Below, in pieces: positions 8,662-17,758 of a DNA stretch of 64,000 bases. A model generated the notes under the pieces. That model did no database searches, was not told where the DNA came from, and saw only the letters and a list, made by a program, of their open reading frames with translations. Within the stretch, counting starts at the first letter, position 1, and each line of letters opens with the position of its first letter. Source of the stretch: Shewanella maritima (GTDB taxonomy: Bacteria; Pseudomonadota; Gammaproteobacteria; Enterobacterales; Shewanellaceae). Position numbers and translations under genes: made by a program. The stretch covers positions 372,001 through 436,000 of the forward strand of contig NZ_CP036200.1 in assembly GCF_004295345.1 (NCBI RefSeq). Direction: 5' to 3'.

Positions 8662-11187
8662 TTAGAACTTCATTGAGAAACCAGCGTAGTATTGACGACC
8701 AATGGTGTCGTAAACTTCTGGTACTGTTCCACCGTCTGAACCATTGTTAACGCGAGAAGGTTCTTCATCAGTTAGGTTTTTGATACCTAAAGTTAACAGC
8801 ATCTCATCATTGATGTGGTAAGAGCCAGAAACGTTGTGGTAAAGCACAGCTTCAGCTTTATCTTCTGGAGAAGTTAGGTTCTCCATTTCACTAATGTAGC
8901 GGTTAAAGTACATCACGCTCCAGTCACCTTGCGATGCTTGAATGCTGAAGTTGTTACGTACTTTAGCGTAAGCACCGAAGTTACCATCGATAGTACCTGT
9001 GTAATCTTTGTTATCTTGTTCAAAGTTTAATAGGTACGTGGTGTCATTATTGATAGTCCAGTCTAGTCCAGCGCCTTCAAACTTGTAGTTTAAGTTAAAG
9101 TCGATACCTGAAGTATCTTGATAACCAACGTTAGTTAACTCGCTTGTTAGACCATCCCAATTACCGATTTGTGCATTCTCGTGAGTCACATTAATCATTT
9201 CACATGCGCTTGAATCGCCAGCGTAACATGAGTTCATTAATGCCTGAGTATCACGACGAGAAATTGCGTTATCTACTTTGAAGCGCCAGTAATCTAGGGT
9301 TAACGACATACCATCAACATAGCTAGGTGAGTACACGATACCAAAAGTGTAAGACTCAGACTCTTCAGGCTTTAAGTTTTCATCAGACGTGTAATTCACT
9401 AAGATCTGTGAATCTTTAGCTACGCCAGCAGGATCAGTTAGGTAGTCGTATGAGCCAGAGTTACCGCCGTATAGCTCGGTAATGCTAGGTGCACGGAAAC
9501 CTGTTGCAGCCACACCACGAAGCATTAAGTCATCAGTCGCTTCGTACGTTAGACCGACTTTCCAGGTTGTTGCTTTACCAAACGTTGAGTAGTCATCAAA
9601 ACGTAATGCGAACTCACCTGTCAGCTTATCAGTAAATGGTACACTCACTTCCTGGAAGATAGAGAATACATCGTAGCTACCCTTAGTTGGATCTTGTTGT
9701 GCAGCAGTACCTTCACCAGCAACAATCACTTCATCAGGGTTGAAGTAACCGCTTTCGTGACGGTATTCAGCACCAAGTGCAAACGCAACTGCACCAGCTT
9801 CTAGGTCAAATAGTTCACCAGTTAAACCAGCAGATACTGTGTGCTGCTCGTTACCACCGTCCGACTCTTCTAAGTAGCTGATTTCATCTAATTGCTCTTG
9901 GCTAACTGTGCCGTTCATCCAGTCATCAAAGTTATTGTATACAGACTCGTCAAACTTCTTCTGGTTGATAGAGTTAGCAACAGAAGTTTTTGCACTGTTC
10001 TTACCGTATGTGTATGAGAAGTCCCAGTCCATACCAGTATTGATATCAAGTGAACCAGCTAAACCAGCTGAAGCGCGCAAAGTATCAGTATCTTGTGAGT
10101 AAATACGTGGGCCAACATCGGTCGTACGGCGACGGTACTCAACACGGCCAGTGCTATCTGGTGCGATGCCAGCGGCAATCATCTCAGGCGTTAAATCTAC
10201 ACATGGTTCACCTGGCGCTACACCATCTGCGCCACACACGTTTAATTTGGTGCTTGCTGGTTGCGCGGCTAATTGCTGGTTAGACTTACGCTTGGTGTAT
10301 AGTAGGTCACCAGTCAATACGATGTCGTCACCCAATTCTTGGGTCATATTAGCAAATAAGCTGTAGCGCTCATTTGGCGTTTGATAGTATGAGTCTTGTG
10401 TGAAATCGTAACCTGTTTCTAGGTCCTTCCACTCACCGTTCTCATCTTGGTATTTGCCACCTAAAGTACCACCAGGTGTGTAAGAGCTACCTGCAGATGG
10501 TGTCCAATCACGGTCTGATTGAACTACGCCTTCACGGCGAGAGTATGCTGCACCAAATGTATAATTACCTGTGTCAGTGTTGAAACCATAAAGCGCACTG
10601 ATTTCACCTGTTTCACCATCATTTTTATCTGTGGTACTGCCTTGAACGTCGAATTGGAAACCTTCAAAGTCTTTTTTGGTGATAATGTTTACTACACCAG
10701 CAATCGCGTCAGAGCCATAAACTGCAGATGCACCATCTTTAAGAATTTCAACACGAGCGATCATAGCAACAGGGATAGAGTTTAAATCCACAGAGCTGTC
10801 TGCACCGCTACCTGAGTTAACCATGCGACGACCGTTCAAAAGAACAAGCGTACGTTGTGCACCCATACCACGTAGGTCAACTTGAGCGACACCGTTCGCA
10901 CCATTGTTAGTGCTTGAGCCTACTGCAGCACCAGCCATAGAAGTTTGTGCTTGAAGTAGGTCATCAACAGAAGTGTAACCCTCGGCACGAATAGCAGACT
11001 CGTCAATGACAGTAACAGGCGATGCTGTTTCCATGTCTTGGCGTTGAATACGAGAGCCTGTGACTTCGATACGCTCAACATTTGCAGTTTCTTCAGCATA
11101 AGCTGAAACCGATGCTGTTGATGCGGCGGCGATTGAAGCAACTAATGCAGTTTTAATGCTCGTTGCAATTAATGTTTTTTGGTTCAT
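8662..11187 (-). CDS. TonB-dependent outer-membrane receptor
   Basis: This 841-residue protein is an active-transport outer-membrane barrel energised by TonB-ExbBD. A signal peptide starts at MNQKTLIATSIKTALVASIA and ends near AYA-EE; I use this ATG (11187) rather than the one 21 bases upstream. The mature N-terminus has VERIEVTGSRIQRQDMETASPVTV, followed by the plug domain (about residues 55-165; LRGMGAQRTLVLLNGRRMV and YGSDAIAGVVNIITKK) and a long 22-strand type barrel with FRAPSITELYGG and a C-terminal phenylalanine (YYAGFSMKF). Substrate cannot be read from sequence; in this lineage such receptors often serve peptides, sugars or siderophores. A CRP-like site lies upstream. Confidence 0.93.
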   Translation of the reverse strand: MNQKTLIATSIKTALVASIAAASTASVSAYAEETANVERIEVTGSRIQRQDMETASPVTVIDESAIRAEGYTSVDDLLQAQTSMAGAAVGSSTNNGANGVAQVDLRGMGAQRTLVLLNGRRMVNSGSGADSSVDLNSIPVAMIARVEILKDGASAVYGSDAIAGVVNIITKKDFEGFQFDVQGSTTDKNDGETGEISALYGFNTDTGNYTFGAAYSRREGVVQSDRDWTPSAGSSYTPGGTLGGKYQDENGEWKDLETGYDFTQDSYYQTPNERYSLFANMTQELGDDIVLTGDLLYTKRKSNQQLAAQPASTKLNVCGADGVAPGEPCVDLTPEMIAAGIAPDSTGRVEYRRRTTDVGPRIYSQDTDTLRASAGLAGSLDINTGMDWDFSYTYGKNSAKTSVANSINQKKFDESVYNNFDDWMNGTVSQEQLDEISYLEESDGGNEQHTVSAGLTGELFDLEAGAVAFALGAEYRHESGYFNPDEVIVAGEGTAAQQDPTKGSYDVFSIFQEVSVPFTDKLTGEFALRFDDYSTFGKATTWKVGLTYEATDDLMLRGVAATGFRAPSITELYGGNSGSYDYLTDPAGVAKDSQILVNYTSDENLKPEESESYTFGIVYSPSYVDGMSLTLDYWRFKVDNAISRRDTQALMNSCYAGDSSACEMINVTHENAQIGNWDGLTSELTNVGYQDTSGIDFNLNYKFEGAGLDWTINNDTTYLLNFEQDNKDYTGTIDGNFGAYAKVRNNFSIQASQGDWSVMYFNRYISEMENLTSPEDKAEAVLYHNVSGSYHINDEMLLTLGIKNLTDEEPSRVNNGSDGGTVPEVYDTIGRQYYAGFSMKF

Positions 11188-12175
11188 ACAGATTAAGCTC
11201 CCTAGCATTTATCTTATTATCTTGTGCAGTGGTTCATTTTTATTTGTTGTTATTTAAACGCCGACTTAATCAAGCAATCTAAATAAATACCCACATCTGC
11301 TACGGAGTTGATACTGAATAACCCGAGTTGTTTCGTCAAACCAAAAATCATTAACAAATAAGCTTTGAAATGTTAATAAAAAGACAGAAACAACGTTAAA
11401 TTTAATGAGTACTTTTTAGCTGCGCACTTAAATATTTATGCAACCGCAGAATGATTCACTACCACAACCAGGCAAAAATAGAGATTTAAACCAGCGAGAA
11501 TTTAACATGTCAGCGACTTTAATTTGAGCAAAAGTGTGACGCAGATCACATTAAGGCGTGGAACTTTTCTGTCTCTGCCTAAAACAAGTCCCATACACAT
11601 CACCAAGTTGGATATATCAAAACAATCCTCAACTAACTTTAATAAAATCATGAACTTGATTAATGGCGCAGTTAATTCCTGCGATTCATTAACTACAGTT
11701 AACCCAGAAGATCTTTTAGATTAAACAATAATAAATGCTAGCTGAATGCCATACCGGCTCTAAGTTTTCGAATAGATAAGATTCAAAATTTGGCGGAAAG
11801 CCATTTTAGTTTGCATTATACAAAACAATCAAAATAGCTAGTTGCGGTGAATACAACAATAAACAGCATCTAATTGCTTTCAGAAAAAGAAATTCAATAA
11901 TGTAAAATTTTGGTTAACAAATAAATGCGTATTCATTCACCTAATTCAACTAATAATTTAGGCAGCATCTTGAGTTAGGCAGCGATATAAAAAGCGAGAT
12001 TACTTTTCCATCTCAAAGTCACATGATTAAAACTTAAACTAGGTTATACGGTCTAACATTCTAATAAATAACATTGCGACTACTTGAGTTTATCTGGAGT
12101 CCTACTACCCTAAGTGCTAAAATTTAGGCTAGATAACCTAAATTCAAATAATAAGTATCGAGAGAAGAAGTAGTT
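11188..12175. other. 988-bp intergenic region between TonB receptor and lrp-like gene
   Basis: AT-rich region holding the promoters of two divergent genes and a CRP-like site at 11535. A 66-codon open frame from a TTG at 11524 has no ribosome site and no recognisable sequence, so I do not call it. I see no RNA gene or repeat. Confidence 0.6.
11535..11550. promoter_or_regulatory. CRP-like binding site
   Basis: TGTGACGCAGATCACA has both perfect half-sites (TGTGA-N6-TCACA) with AAAG and TTAA flanks matching the 22-bp consensus. It lies about 345 bases upstream of the TonB receptor start, far for a class I site, so either the transcript has a long leader or another promoter is controlled. Confidence 0.65.
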
Positions 12176-12646
12176 ATGCAACTCGACAAGATTGATCTCG
12201 CTATCCTGAAACACCTACAGTTACCTGGGAAGCTATCTAACCAGGAGTTAGCTTCAAAGGTCGGCTTATCTCCATCACCCTGCTCTAGACGTGTTAAAGC
12301 ACTAGAAGATGCTGGCTACATTGCAAGTTACTCTACCCAATTAAATCCAGAGCGATTTGGCCTTAATCTCACCGTGTATATTCAGGTCAGTTTAGAAAAG
12401 CACAATATCGAAGTACTAGAGTCATTCGAGCAAGACATTAGCGCGATGGATGAAGTTCAGGAGTGTAGCTTAATCACAGGTAATGAAGCTGATTACCTAT
12501 TAAAAGTACTGGTTGCAGACATGCAGCATTACAAGCAATTCTTATTAGACAAACTGACTAGCAGCGTGCACGTTGCTGGAATTCACTCTAGCTTCGTCCT
12601 AAAGAAAGTTAAAAATCATACCAGTATCCCACTACCTGCACTCTAG
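12176..12646 (+). CDS. Lrp/AsnC-family transcriptional regulator
   Basis: The 156-residue protein has an N-terminal helix-turn-helix (MQLDKIDLAILKHLQLPGKLSNQELASKVG, recognition helix LSPSPCSRRVKALEDAGYI) followed by the RAM/AsnC effector domain with VQECSLITGNEADYLLKVLVADMQHY. These proteins form octamers that respond to amino acids. It is not leucine-responsive Lrp itself, which is longer and more conserved. The next gene in the same direction encodes a sodium-dependent amino-acid-type transporter 470 bases away, a common arrangement for local Lrp-type control. AGAGAAGAAG lies before the ATG. Confidence 0.92.
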   Translation: MQLDKIDLAILKHLQLPGKLSNQELASKVGLSPSPCSRRVKALEDAGYIASYSTQLNPERFGLNLTVYIQVSLEKHNIEVLESFEQDISAMDEVQECSLITGNEADYLLKVLVADMQHYKQFLLDKLTSSVHVAGIHSSFVLKKVKNHTSIPLPAL

Positions 12647-13116
12647 GTTTGTAGTGAGATAAGGTTTAAGTGTTTAAGCTCGATATGCTTGGCTCGAACT
12701 GCTATCAATTCAATGTAAAAGCGACTAGCTTGCGGGCTTAAACAACTATATACCTCTAGTCTCAGTTACCCTTATTAAAACCCGAGCCAGGCCCTTGTCC
12801 ATGCCATTGCTATTCAAACTGTTGCAATTTTTACTCCCACTATAGTTTTAACCGTTAAAACTTTGACTGGGTTTTGTGCGCTCAGTCAGATTCCAATAAT
12901 TTTTCTTAGCAAGGATAAATTGCGTTACAGCTGTGTTTCGCCCAATCAAAAACAAGATATTCTCGCCATTACGTAGGTATGAGACGTTTATACTCAACAT
13001 TAACTAAAATAAAGATATAAGATTTTATTCAATTAAAAAATATTGGATAAATTCGCTATTGCAATTATCTCCACTAGCCTTAGTATGCGCGACCTAATCG
13101 AATAAACAGGTGCATT
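12647..13116 (+). other. 470-bp intergenic region before the transporter gene
   Basis: No gene or structured RNA recognised. It should contain the transporter promoter and possibly sites for the Lrp-type protein encoded upstream. AGGTG precedes the transporter start. Confidence 0.5.
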
Positions 13117-14475
13117 ATGGCTACAAACTCTCAAGCCCAATTTAGCTCAAAAATCGGCTTTATTATGGCGGCGGCAGGCTCTGCCGTTGGCGTAGGGAAT
13201 ATTTGGGGATTCCCAACTCAGGCTGCTACTCATGGTGGTGGCGCATTCTTATTAATGTACATAGTGCTTATCTTGCTACTCGGTTACCCAATGCTAATGG
13301 CCGAGCTAATGGTTGGGCGCCACGGGCAAACCAACCCTGCGGACGCAATGGCTAAGCTTTCAAGCAATAAATTACTCAGTAAACTCGGCGGAGCGATTGG
13401 TTTCGGCTCAATTATTACTGCAACATTGATCTGTACCTTTTACTGCATTCTATCAGGCTGGTTTATCAGCCATGCCATAGCGCCAGTAGCACAAATGGCT
13501 GAGCAGCCTGAAGTAGCCAATTGGCTCATGGAGTTTTCTGTATCCCGCAACTTGGTGTTTACTCTGATATTCACTGCATTGGTTATCATGGTGATCCGTC
13601 AAGGCGTACAACAAGGTATTGAGCGTTGGTCTAAGCGTTTGATGCCACTACTACTATTAATGCTAGTTCTTGGCAGTATTTACATCTTGTTCCAGCCTGG
13701 CGCCATGACAGGGTTAAAGCAATTACTGATCCCCGATTTCAGCCGCGTATTAGACACTGATGTACTGGTAAGTGCGCTAGGCCAAACCTTCTTCTCACTA
13801 ACCGTAGGTACAGGTGCGATGATGGTTTACGGCGCTTATCTCAACAAAAAGGATAACCTGGCGAAGTTGACCGGTTATGTCACCTTAACCGACACATTGG
13901 TGGCATTTTTGGCAGCGCTGATGATCATTCCTGCGATGTATGTCGCCCAGCATCAAGGCGTACAAATATTCGCCGATGATGGCAGCCTGCTAAACTCAGA
14001 CACTCTGGTATTTACTGTACTCCCAGCACTGTTTGAATCACTAGGCGGCATAACCCAGTACATCCTTGCCATCGTATTTTTCATTTTAATGACTATCGCA
14101 GGACTCACCTCTGCCATGTCTATAGTTGAAGTGCCAACTAGCTATTTAATTGAGAAAACCAAGCTCAATCGTAACCAAGCGACTTTGTATGTTGGCTTAT
14201 TCATCGCACTCGTCGCCAGCTTAATTGTGTTTAACTTTAGTAGTCTTTTCGGTGCAACCATCACTTTAACGACAGAGCGTGCTCAGCCGCTAATCGCGTT
14301 GGGAATTGCGATATTTTTAGGATGGGTGTGGCGTCGTAACAGCTTAATTGAAGCCATCTCTGCCCAAGACGGTGTCGATACCTCAAGTTTGTTTTGGAAA
14401 ATTTGGCCGATATATGTGAAATATATTTGTCCGCTATTAATCCTGGTTATCATCGCGCAGCTTTTTACGGCTTAA
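13117..14475 (+). CDS. Sodium-dependent transporter, NSS/SNF family
   Basis: A 452-residue inner-membrane protein of the neurotransmitter:sodium symporter family (LeuT, TnaT, MhsT relatives), which takes up amino acids or related amines with sodium. The first helix carries GSAVGVGNIWGFPTQAATHGGGAFL, the unwound substrate and sodium site typical of the family, and about eleven further hydrophobic segments follow. The C-terminus ends soon after a last helix (CPLLILVIIAQLF). Length agrees with bacterial 11-12 helix members. An Lrp-type gene upstream suggests amino-acid control. The substrate is not predictable. Confidence 0.93.
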   Translation: MATNSQAQFSSKIGFIMAAAGSAVGVGNIWGFPTQAATHGGGAFLLMYIVLILLLGYPMLMAELMVGRHGQTNPADAMAKLSSNKLLSKLGGAIGFGSIITATLICTFYCILSGWFISHAIAPVAQMAEQPEVANWLMEFSVSRNLVFTLIFTALVIMVIRQGVQQGIERWSKRLMPLLLLMLVLGSIYILFQPGAMTGLKQLLIPDFSRVLDTDVLVSALGQTFFSLTVGTGAMMVYGAYLNKKDNLAKLTGYVTLTDTLVAFLAALMIIPAMYVAQHQGVQIFADDGSLLNSDTLVFTVLPALFESLGGITQYILAIVFFILMTIAGLTSAMSIVEVPTSYLIEKTKLNRNQATLYVGLFIALVASLIVFNFSSLFGATITLTTERAQPLIALGIAIFLGWVWRRNSLIEAISAQDGVDTSSLFWKIWPIYVKYICPLLILVIIAQLFTA

Positions 14476-14542
14476 GGCTTAAGGCTTAAGCCTTACTGAA
14501 GTTCGCTTGCTCGAAACAAGAGTAACAAGCAAGAATAACAAA

Positions 14543-14575
14543 CAAAGGCCATACTCACTGTGAGTATGGCCTTTG
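14543..14575 (+). terminator. Long hairpin terminator after the NSS transporter
   Basis: CAAAGGCCATACTCAC pairs perfectly with GTGAGTATGGCCTTTG (16 bases each side). The T run after the stem is weak, so it may act mainly as a 3'-end stabilising hairpin. From 14576 to 14716 I see nothing else. Confidence 0.65.
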
Positions 14576-14716
14576 CAGTTTACTAGTGTCCACATACGTG
14601 CAAATGCTTGTAAAGCGAGCTGCGGATAAATAACCTGTCACTAATATTGCGTCCTACCCAGCAATTACGCACAATGATGACTAAGCGCCAAAGTTAACCA
14701 AGATATTCGTGCCAAA

Positions 14717-14776
14717 GTTACTCAAGACAAGGTTATTCAAGACAAGGTTATTCAAGACAAGGTTATTCAAGACAAG
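14717..14776. repeat. Four tandem copies of a 15-bp unit upstream of the SMP-30 gene
   Basis: GTTATTCAAGACAAG is repeated four times without gaps (first copy has one C for T). The array ends 10 bases before the chosen ATG and its last bases create the AGGGAG ribosome site. In the gene's frame each unit would encode RLFKT, so gain or loss of units keeps frame. Confidence 0.9.
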
Positions 14777-14786
14777 GGAGTTTGTG

Positions 14787-15776
14787 ATGATAAAAAAACT
14801 GCTCACGCTAGCAAGTGTAAGTTTGATGATGTTTGGTCAAGCTAACGCGCAGAAAATTAGCGAGCCTAATTTATTCTCACAATGTGATAGCACTCAGCTC
14901 CCTCTAGCCGAAAGTAGCAAGCCCAAGGTCATTGCTACTGGCATGCGTTTCTTGGAAGGGCCAACTTGGTCAGTCAACACTCAACGCTTTTATTTTTCAG
15001 AAATGAACTTTGACAGCGACCAATCAAACGGCCCTAAATCGAATATCTATCAGTGGCATCAAGACTCAGGAGTTAAGTTAGTCGCACAAGAACTAGGTAC
15101 AAATGGGCTGCTGGCAGACAACGACAAACTGTATGTAATGGATCACGGTCAGCGTGCATTATCTACAGTAAATTTGACCGAGTTGAACAATCCCTCAATT
15201 TCGAACCTTCAACTGACACCACTAGTTACCAACTATAATAACAAAGCGTTTAACTCTCCAAATGATCTCGTCCGCCATTCAAAAGGGCATATCTACTTTA
15301 CCGATCCTGATTGGCAACTCGGTCCAAGACAACAGCATACACCATTTACTGGCGTTTATTGGCGCGCCCCTAATGGTGAACTCACACTTGTAAGCAACCT
15401 ACATAATAAACCTAACGGGATAGCGCTATCACCAGACGAATCAACACTGTATGTTGGCGATTACAGCAATAAGGTGACACTGTACGAGTTAAACGCTGAT
15501 GGCAGTATTGGCAATATAAAAACGCGCTTGGATGTCGCATCGCCTGACGGTATGGCAGTCGATTGTGCCGGCAATTTATATGTGACTAGCCATGGGCCTG
15601 GCGAAGTGCAAATCTTTAACGCAGCTCACCAACATTTGCGTACCATCCATTTTGGTGAAAGCGTTACTAACCTCGCATTTGGCGGCAAAGATGGCAAAAC
15701 GTTACTTGTCACCTCTGCAAAAGGCACTTTGTTTACATTGCGCACTGAACTTGCAGGTTTAGGTCAATTTATGTAG
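14787..15776 (+). CDS. SMP-30/gluconolactonase/LRE-family protein, exported
   Basis: The 329-residue product has a signal peptide (MIKKLLTLASVSLMMFGQANA-Q) and a six-bladed propeller of the SMP-30/gluconolactonase family. Landmarks are GMRFLEGPTW, FNSPNDLVRHSKGHIYFTDPDW, KPNGIALSPDESTLYVGD and SPDGMAVDCAGNLYVTSHGPGEV, which carry the family's metal-binding Glu, Asn and Asp. Relatives hydrolyse sugar lactones. AGGGAG is correctly spaced before the ATG at 14787; the frame stays open upstream to a GTG at 14709 through the tandem repeat, but that start would bury the signal peptide. Substrate unknown. Confidence 0.88.
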   Translation: MIKKLLTLASVSLMMFGQANAQKISEPNLFSQCDSTQLPLAESSKPKVIATGMRFLEGPTWSVNTQRFYFSEMNFDSDQSNGPKSNIYQWHQDSGVKLVAQELGTNGLLADNDKLYVMDHGQRALSTVNLTELNNPSISNLQLTPLVTNYNNKAFNSPNDLVRHSKGHIYFTDPDWQLGPRQQHTPFTGVYWRAPNGELTLVSNLHNKPNGIALSPDESTLYVGDYSNKVTLYELNADGSIGNIKTRLDVASPDGMAVDCAGNLYVTSHGPGEVQIFNAAHQHLRTIHFGESVTNLAFGGKDGKTLLVTSAKGTLFTLRTELAGLGQFM

Positions 15777-15822
15777 CGAAATCTAACATTAATATGCACA
15801 AAGTCGTGTTAATTAATGCTAG

Positions 15823-15866
15823 AGCGCGTTTTTAAATCAGACTGTTCAATCATTACGCGCTTTTTA
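15823..15866. terminator. Probable convergent terminator
   Basis: AGCGCGT and ACGCGCT pair across a long loop and are followed by TTTTT, between the ends of two convergent genes. The long loop makes this only moderately convincing. Confidence 0.45.
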
Positions 15867-16382
15867 TTCAAAAGAGAATCCCACCGGATATTGATGAAAG
15901 CCATCAAAATCACCTTTGGTGACTGGAATACCGAGCGTTTTGGCAATGGCATACACCATAGATAAGTGAAACATGAAGTTAGGCAGCGCAAACTGAAAAA
16001 TAAACTCATTTGTCGGTAAGTTAACCGCAACCGGGCCAGCTTTATCGGTGATCTGCCCGGTCATTAAATCATAAACCTTGTCATCTAACTCAGTTAAATA
16101 ATCTAGAGTTTGTACTAACTGGCGATCAAGCTGCGCTAGGGGTTGCTGATTGTTGTCTATCCCATGGCAACTTAAATCAGGCACTTCTCTCCCCGCCATA
16201 GGGCAACAGGCTCGTAAACTAAAGCCGGCAGTAATTTGCACCTGGGTATACAGATTGAACATATCGGCTGTCAGTCTAGCCTCAAGAAATGTTTCATCTT
16301 CGCAATGATCTGCACACTTGTTTAAAAGCTGACGTAATTGTCGTAAGTAGTGACTAAACACAGCTATAGGTTGATTGTTCAT
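15864..16382 (-). CDS. DUF1993-family protein
   Basis: This 172-residue protein belongs to the DUF1993 family (helical, related to DinB-like four-helix bundles), recognised from the C-terminal NEFIFQFALPNFMFHLSMVYAIAKTLGIPVTKGDFDGF segment. Function is unknown. I start it at MNNQPIAVF (16382) because AGGAGAG lies just before that ATG; an upstream in-frame ATG at 16409 adds nine residues. It is convergent with the SMP-30 gene and divergent from the SMR exporter. A cysteine cluster (RACCPMAGREVPDLSC) is visible mid-protein. Confidence 0.8.
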   Translation of the reverse strand: MNNQPIAVFSHYLRQLRQLLNKCADHCEDETFLEARLTADMFNLYTQVQITAGFSLRACCPMAGREVPDLSCHGIDNNQQPLAQLDRQLVQTLDYLTELDDKVYDLMTGQITDKAGPVAVNLPTNEFIFQFALPNFMFHLSMVYAIAKTLGIPVTKGDFDGFHQYPVGFSFE

Positions 16383-16518
16383 CTGCTCTCCTTGCTTGAT
16401 GCTGGTCATATTGAAGTAATCAATAAAATATTGAAAATCGGCCGTTAATTGTTACTCGCATGACACAATAACTTAGTTCATCATGGTTACCATGTAATTA
16501 AACGAGCTAGGGAACATC

Positions 16519-16848
16519 ATGGGTTATTGGTATTTGGCCATTGCTATCGGTTTTGAAGTGATAGCAACACTGGCACTTAAAGCATCAAATGGTTTTAGTA
16601 ACGCTACCGCCACCAGCATCAGCGTAATGGGTTATCTCGGTGCATTTTACTTCCTGTCTTTAGTGCTAAAAACCGTACCTGTGGGGATCGCTTACGCCAT
16701 CTGGGCAGGCATGGGTATGGTACTGGTAGCTTCGATAAGCGCCGTTGTCTATAAGCAAGTGCCCGACCTTGCCGCTATTATTGGGATTAGCTTGATCTTA
16801 GCTGGCGTGATAGTGATAAACTTATTCTCGAAAACACTCGAACACTAA
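16519..16848 (+). CDS. Small multidrug resistance (SMR) efflux protein, EmrE-like
   Basis: A 109-residue, four-helix inner-membrane protein of the SMR family, which exchanges protons for quaternary ammonium and other cationic compounds as an antiparallel dimer. The essential glutamate is E13 (IAIGFEVIATLALK), matching E14 of EmrE, and the conserved IAYAIWAGMGMVLV and AAIIGISLILAGVIVINL helices follow. It resembles EmrE/QacC more than the guanidinium exporter subfamily, judging by memory only. AGGGA precedes the ATG. It stands next to an unrelated GIY-YIG gene in the same direction. Confidence 0.92.
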   Translation: MGYWYLAIAIGFEVIATLALKASNGFSNATATSISVMGYLGAFYFLSLVLKTVPVGIAYAIWAGMGMVLVASISAVVYKQVPDLAAIIGISLILAGVIVINLFSKTLEH

Positions 16849-16894
16849 CTCGATGCTGACAATTCAATGCTGTTATAAATCATATACGACCTCT

Positions 16895-17626
16895 ATGAAA
16901 CCAAATAAAGCTGAACAATTCTCAACTGAAGTCATTAGTAGGCTTAAGTACTACGTTTATCGCTTAATCGACCCTCGAAATGGCGAAACCTTTTATATTG
17001 GCAAGGGTAAAGCAAACCGCGTATTCGCTCATGCCCAGGGAGATATAGAGTCCGATGAGCTATCTGAGAAAATGAGCCGCATACGAGCCATTAAACTTGC
17101 AGGTTTTGATGTTGCACACGTGATTCACCGCCATGGGCTAGATGAAAAAACGGCATTTGAGGTAGAAGCAGCTTTGATCGATGCTTATCCGGGCATCACC
17201 AATATTATGGATGGCCATGGTAATAATGAATTTGGTGCCATGCACGCTGTTGAGATCATTAATAAGTACAGTGCAGCCGTTGCCGAGTTTGAGCATAAGG
17301 TACTGATGATCAACATTAATCGCTCAGCCCTAGATAACTCAGTGTATGAAGCAACTCGCTATGCATGGCGCATAAGCCTAAATAAAGCCAATCAGGCAGA
17401 CTATGTTGTTGCTGTGGTTCAAGGTCTCATTGTCGGGGTGTTTATTGCAGATAACTGGCTTGAAGCGACAAATGAAAACTTCCCTGAAAAAACCACTGTG
17501 AAAGGACGTAAAGGCTTTGTTGGCAGGCTGGCCCCTGAAGAGATAGTGAAACTTTATCTTGGCAAACGTATCGATGATAAATACCGAAAAAAAGGGGCCT
17601 CTAATCCGGTGAAGTATTCTTGGTAA
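16895..17626 (+). CDS. Stand-alone GIY-YIG nuclease-domain protein
   Basis: The protein of about 243 residues begins with a GIY-YIG domain: YYVYRLIDPRNGETFYIGKGKANRVFAHAQ, then an arginine helix (RIRAIKLAGF), a histidine-containing strand and the glutamate in TAFEVEAALIDAY followed by the conserved N of TNIMDGHG. This looks like the LEM-3/Slx-type variant, with an intact active site, so it should cut DNA or RNA. The C-terminal half (YAWRISLNKANQADYVVAVV to the end) resembles nothing I recognise. Start uncertain: neither the ATG at 16895 nor the one at 16853 has a clear ribosome site. Its role is unknown. Confidence 0.8.
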   Translation: MKPNKAEQFSTEVISRLKYYVYRLIDPRNGETFYIGKGKANRVFAHAQGDIESDELSEKMSRIRAIKLAGFDVAHVIHRHGLDEKTAFEVEAALIDAYPGITNIMDGHGNNEFGAMHAVEIINKYSAAVAEFEHKVLMININRSALDNSVYEATRYAWRISLNKANQADYVVAVVQGLIVGVFIADNWLEATNENFPEKTTVKGRKGFVGRLAPEEIVKLYLGKRIDDKYRKKGASNPVKYSW

Positions 17627-17758
17627 GTAGGGTTAGCTAACGTGCATAAGGACATGTGAGCTTAGAGAAAAACTAAAGTAATGCATCGTACTCAACACTT
17701 GTAATCACTTCACTTTCAGATTGTTCAATTTGATATACTATACGTAACAGACCCTAAC

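Noticed and set aside
9908..10785. Plus-strand frames inside the TonB receptor gene
   Set aside because: Antisense shadows without coding features.
11524..11724. 66-codon open frame in the gap before lrp
   Set aside because: Starts with TTG, no ribosome site, no family resemblance and composition like the surrounding non-coding sequence.
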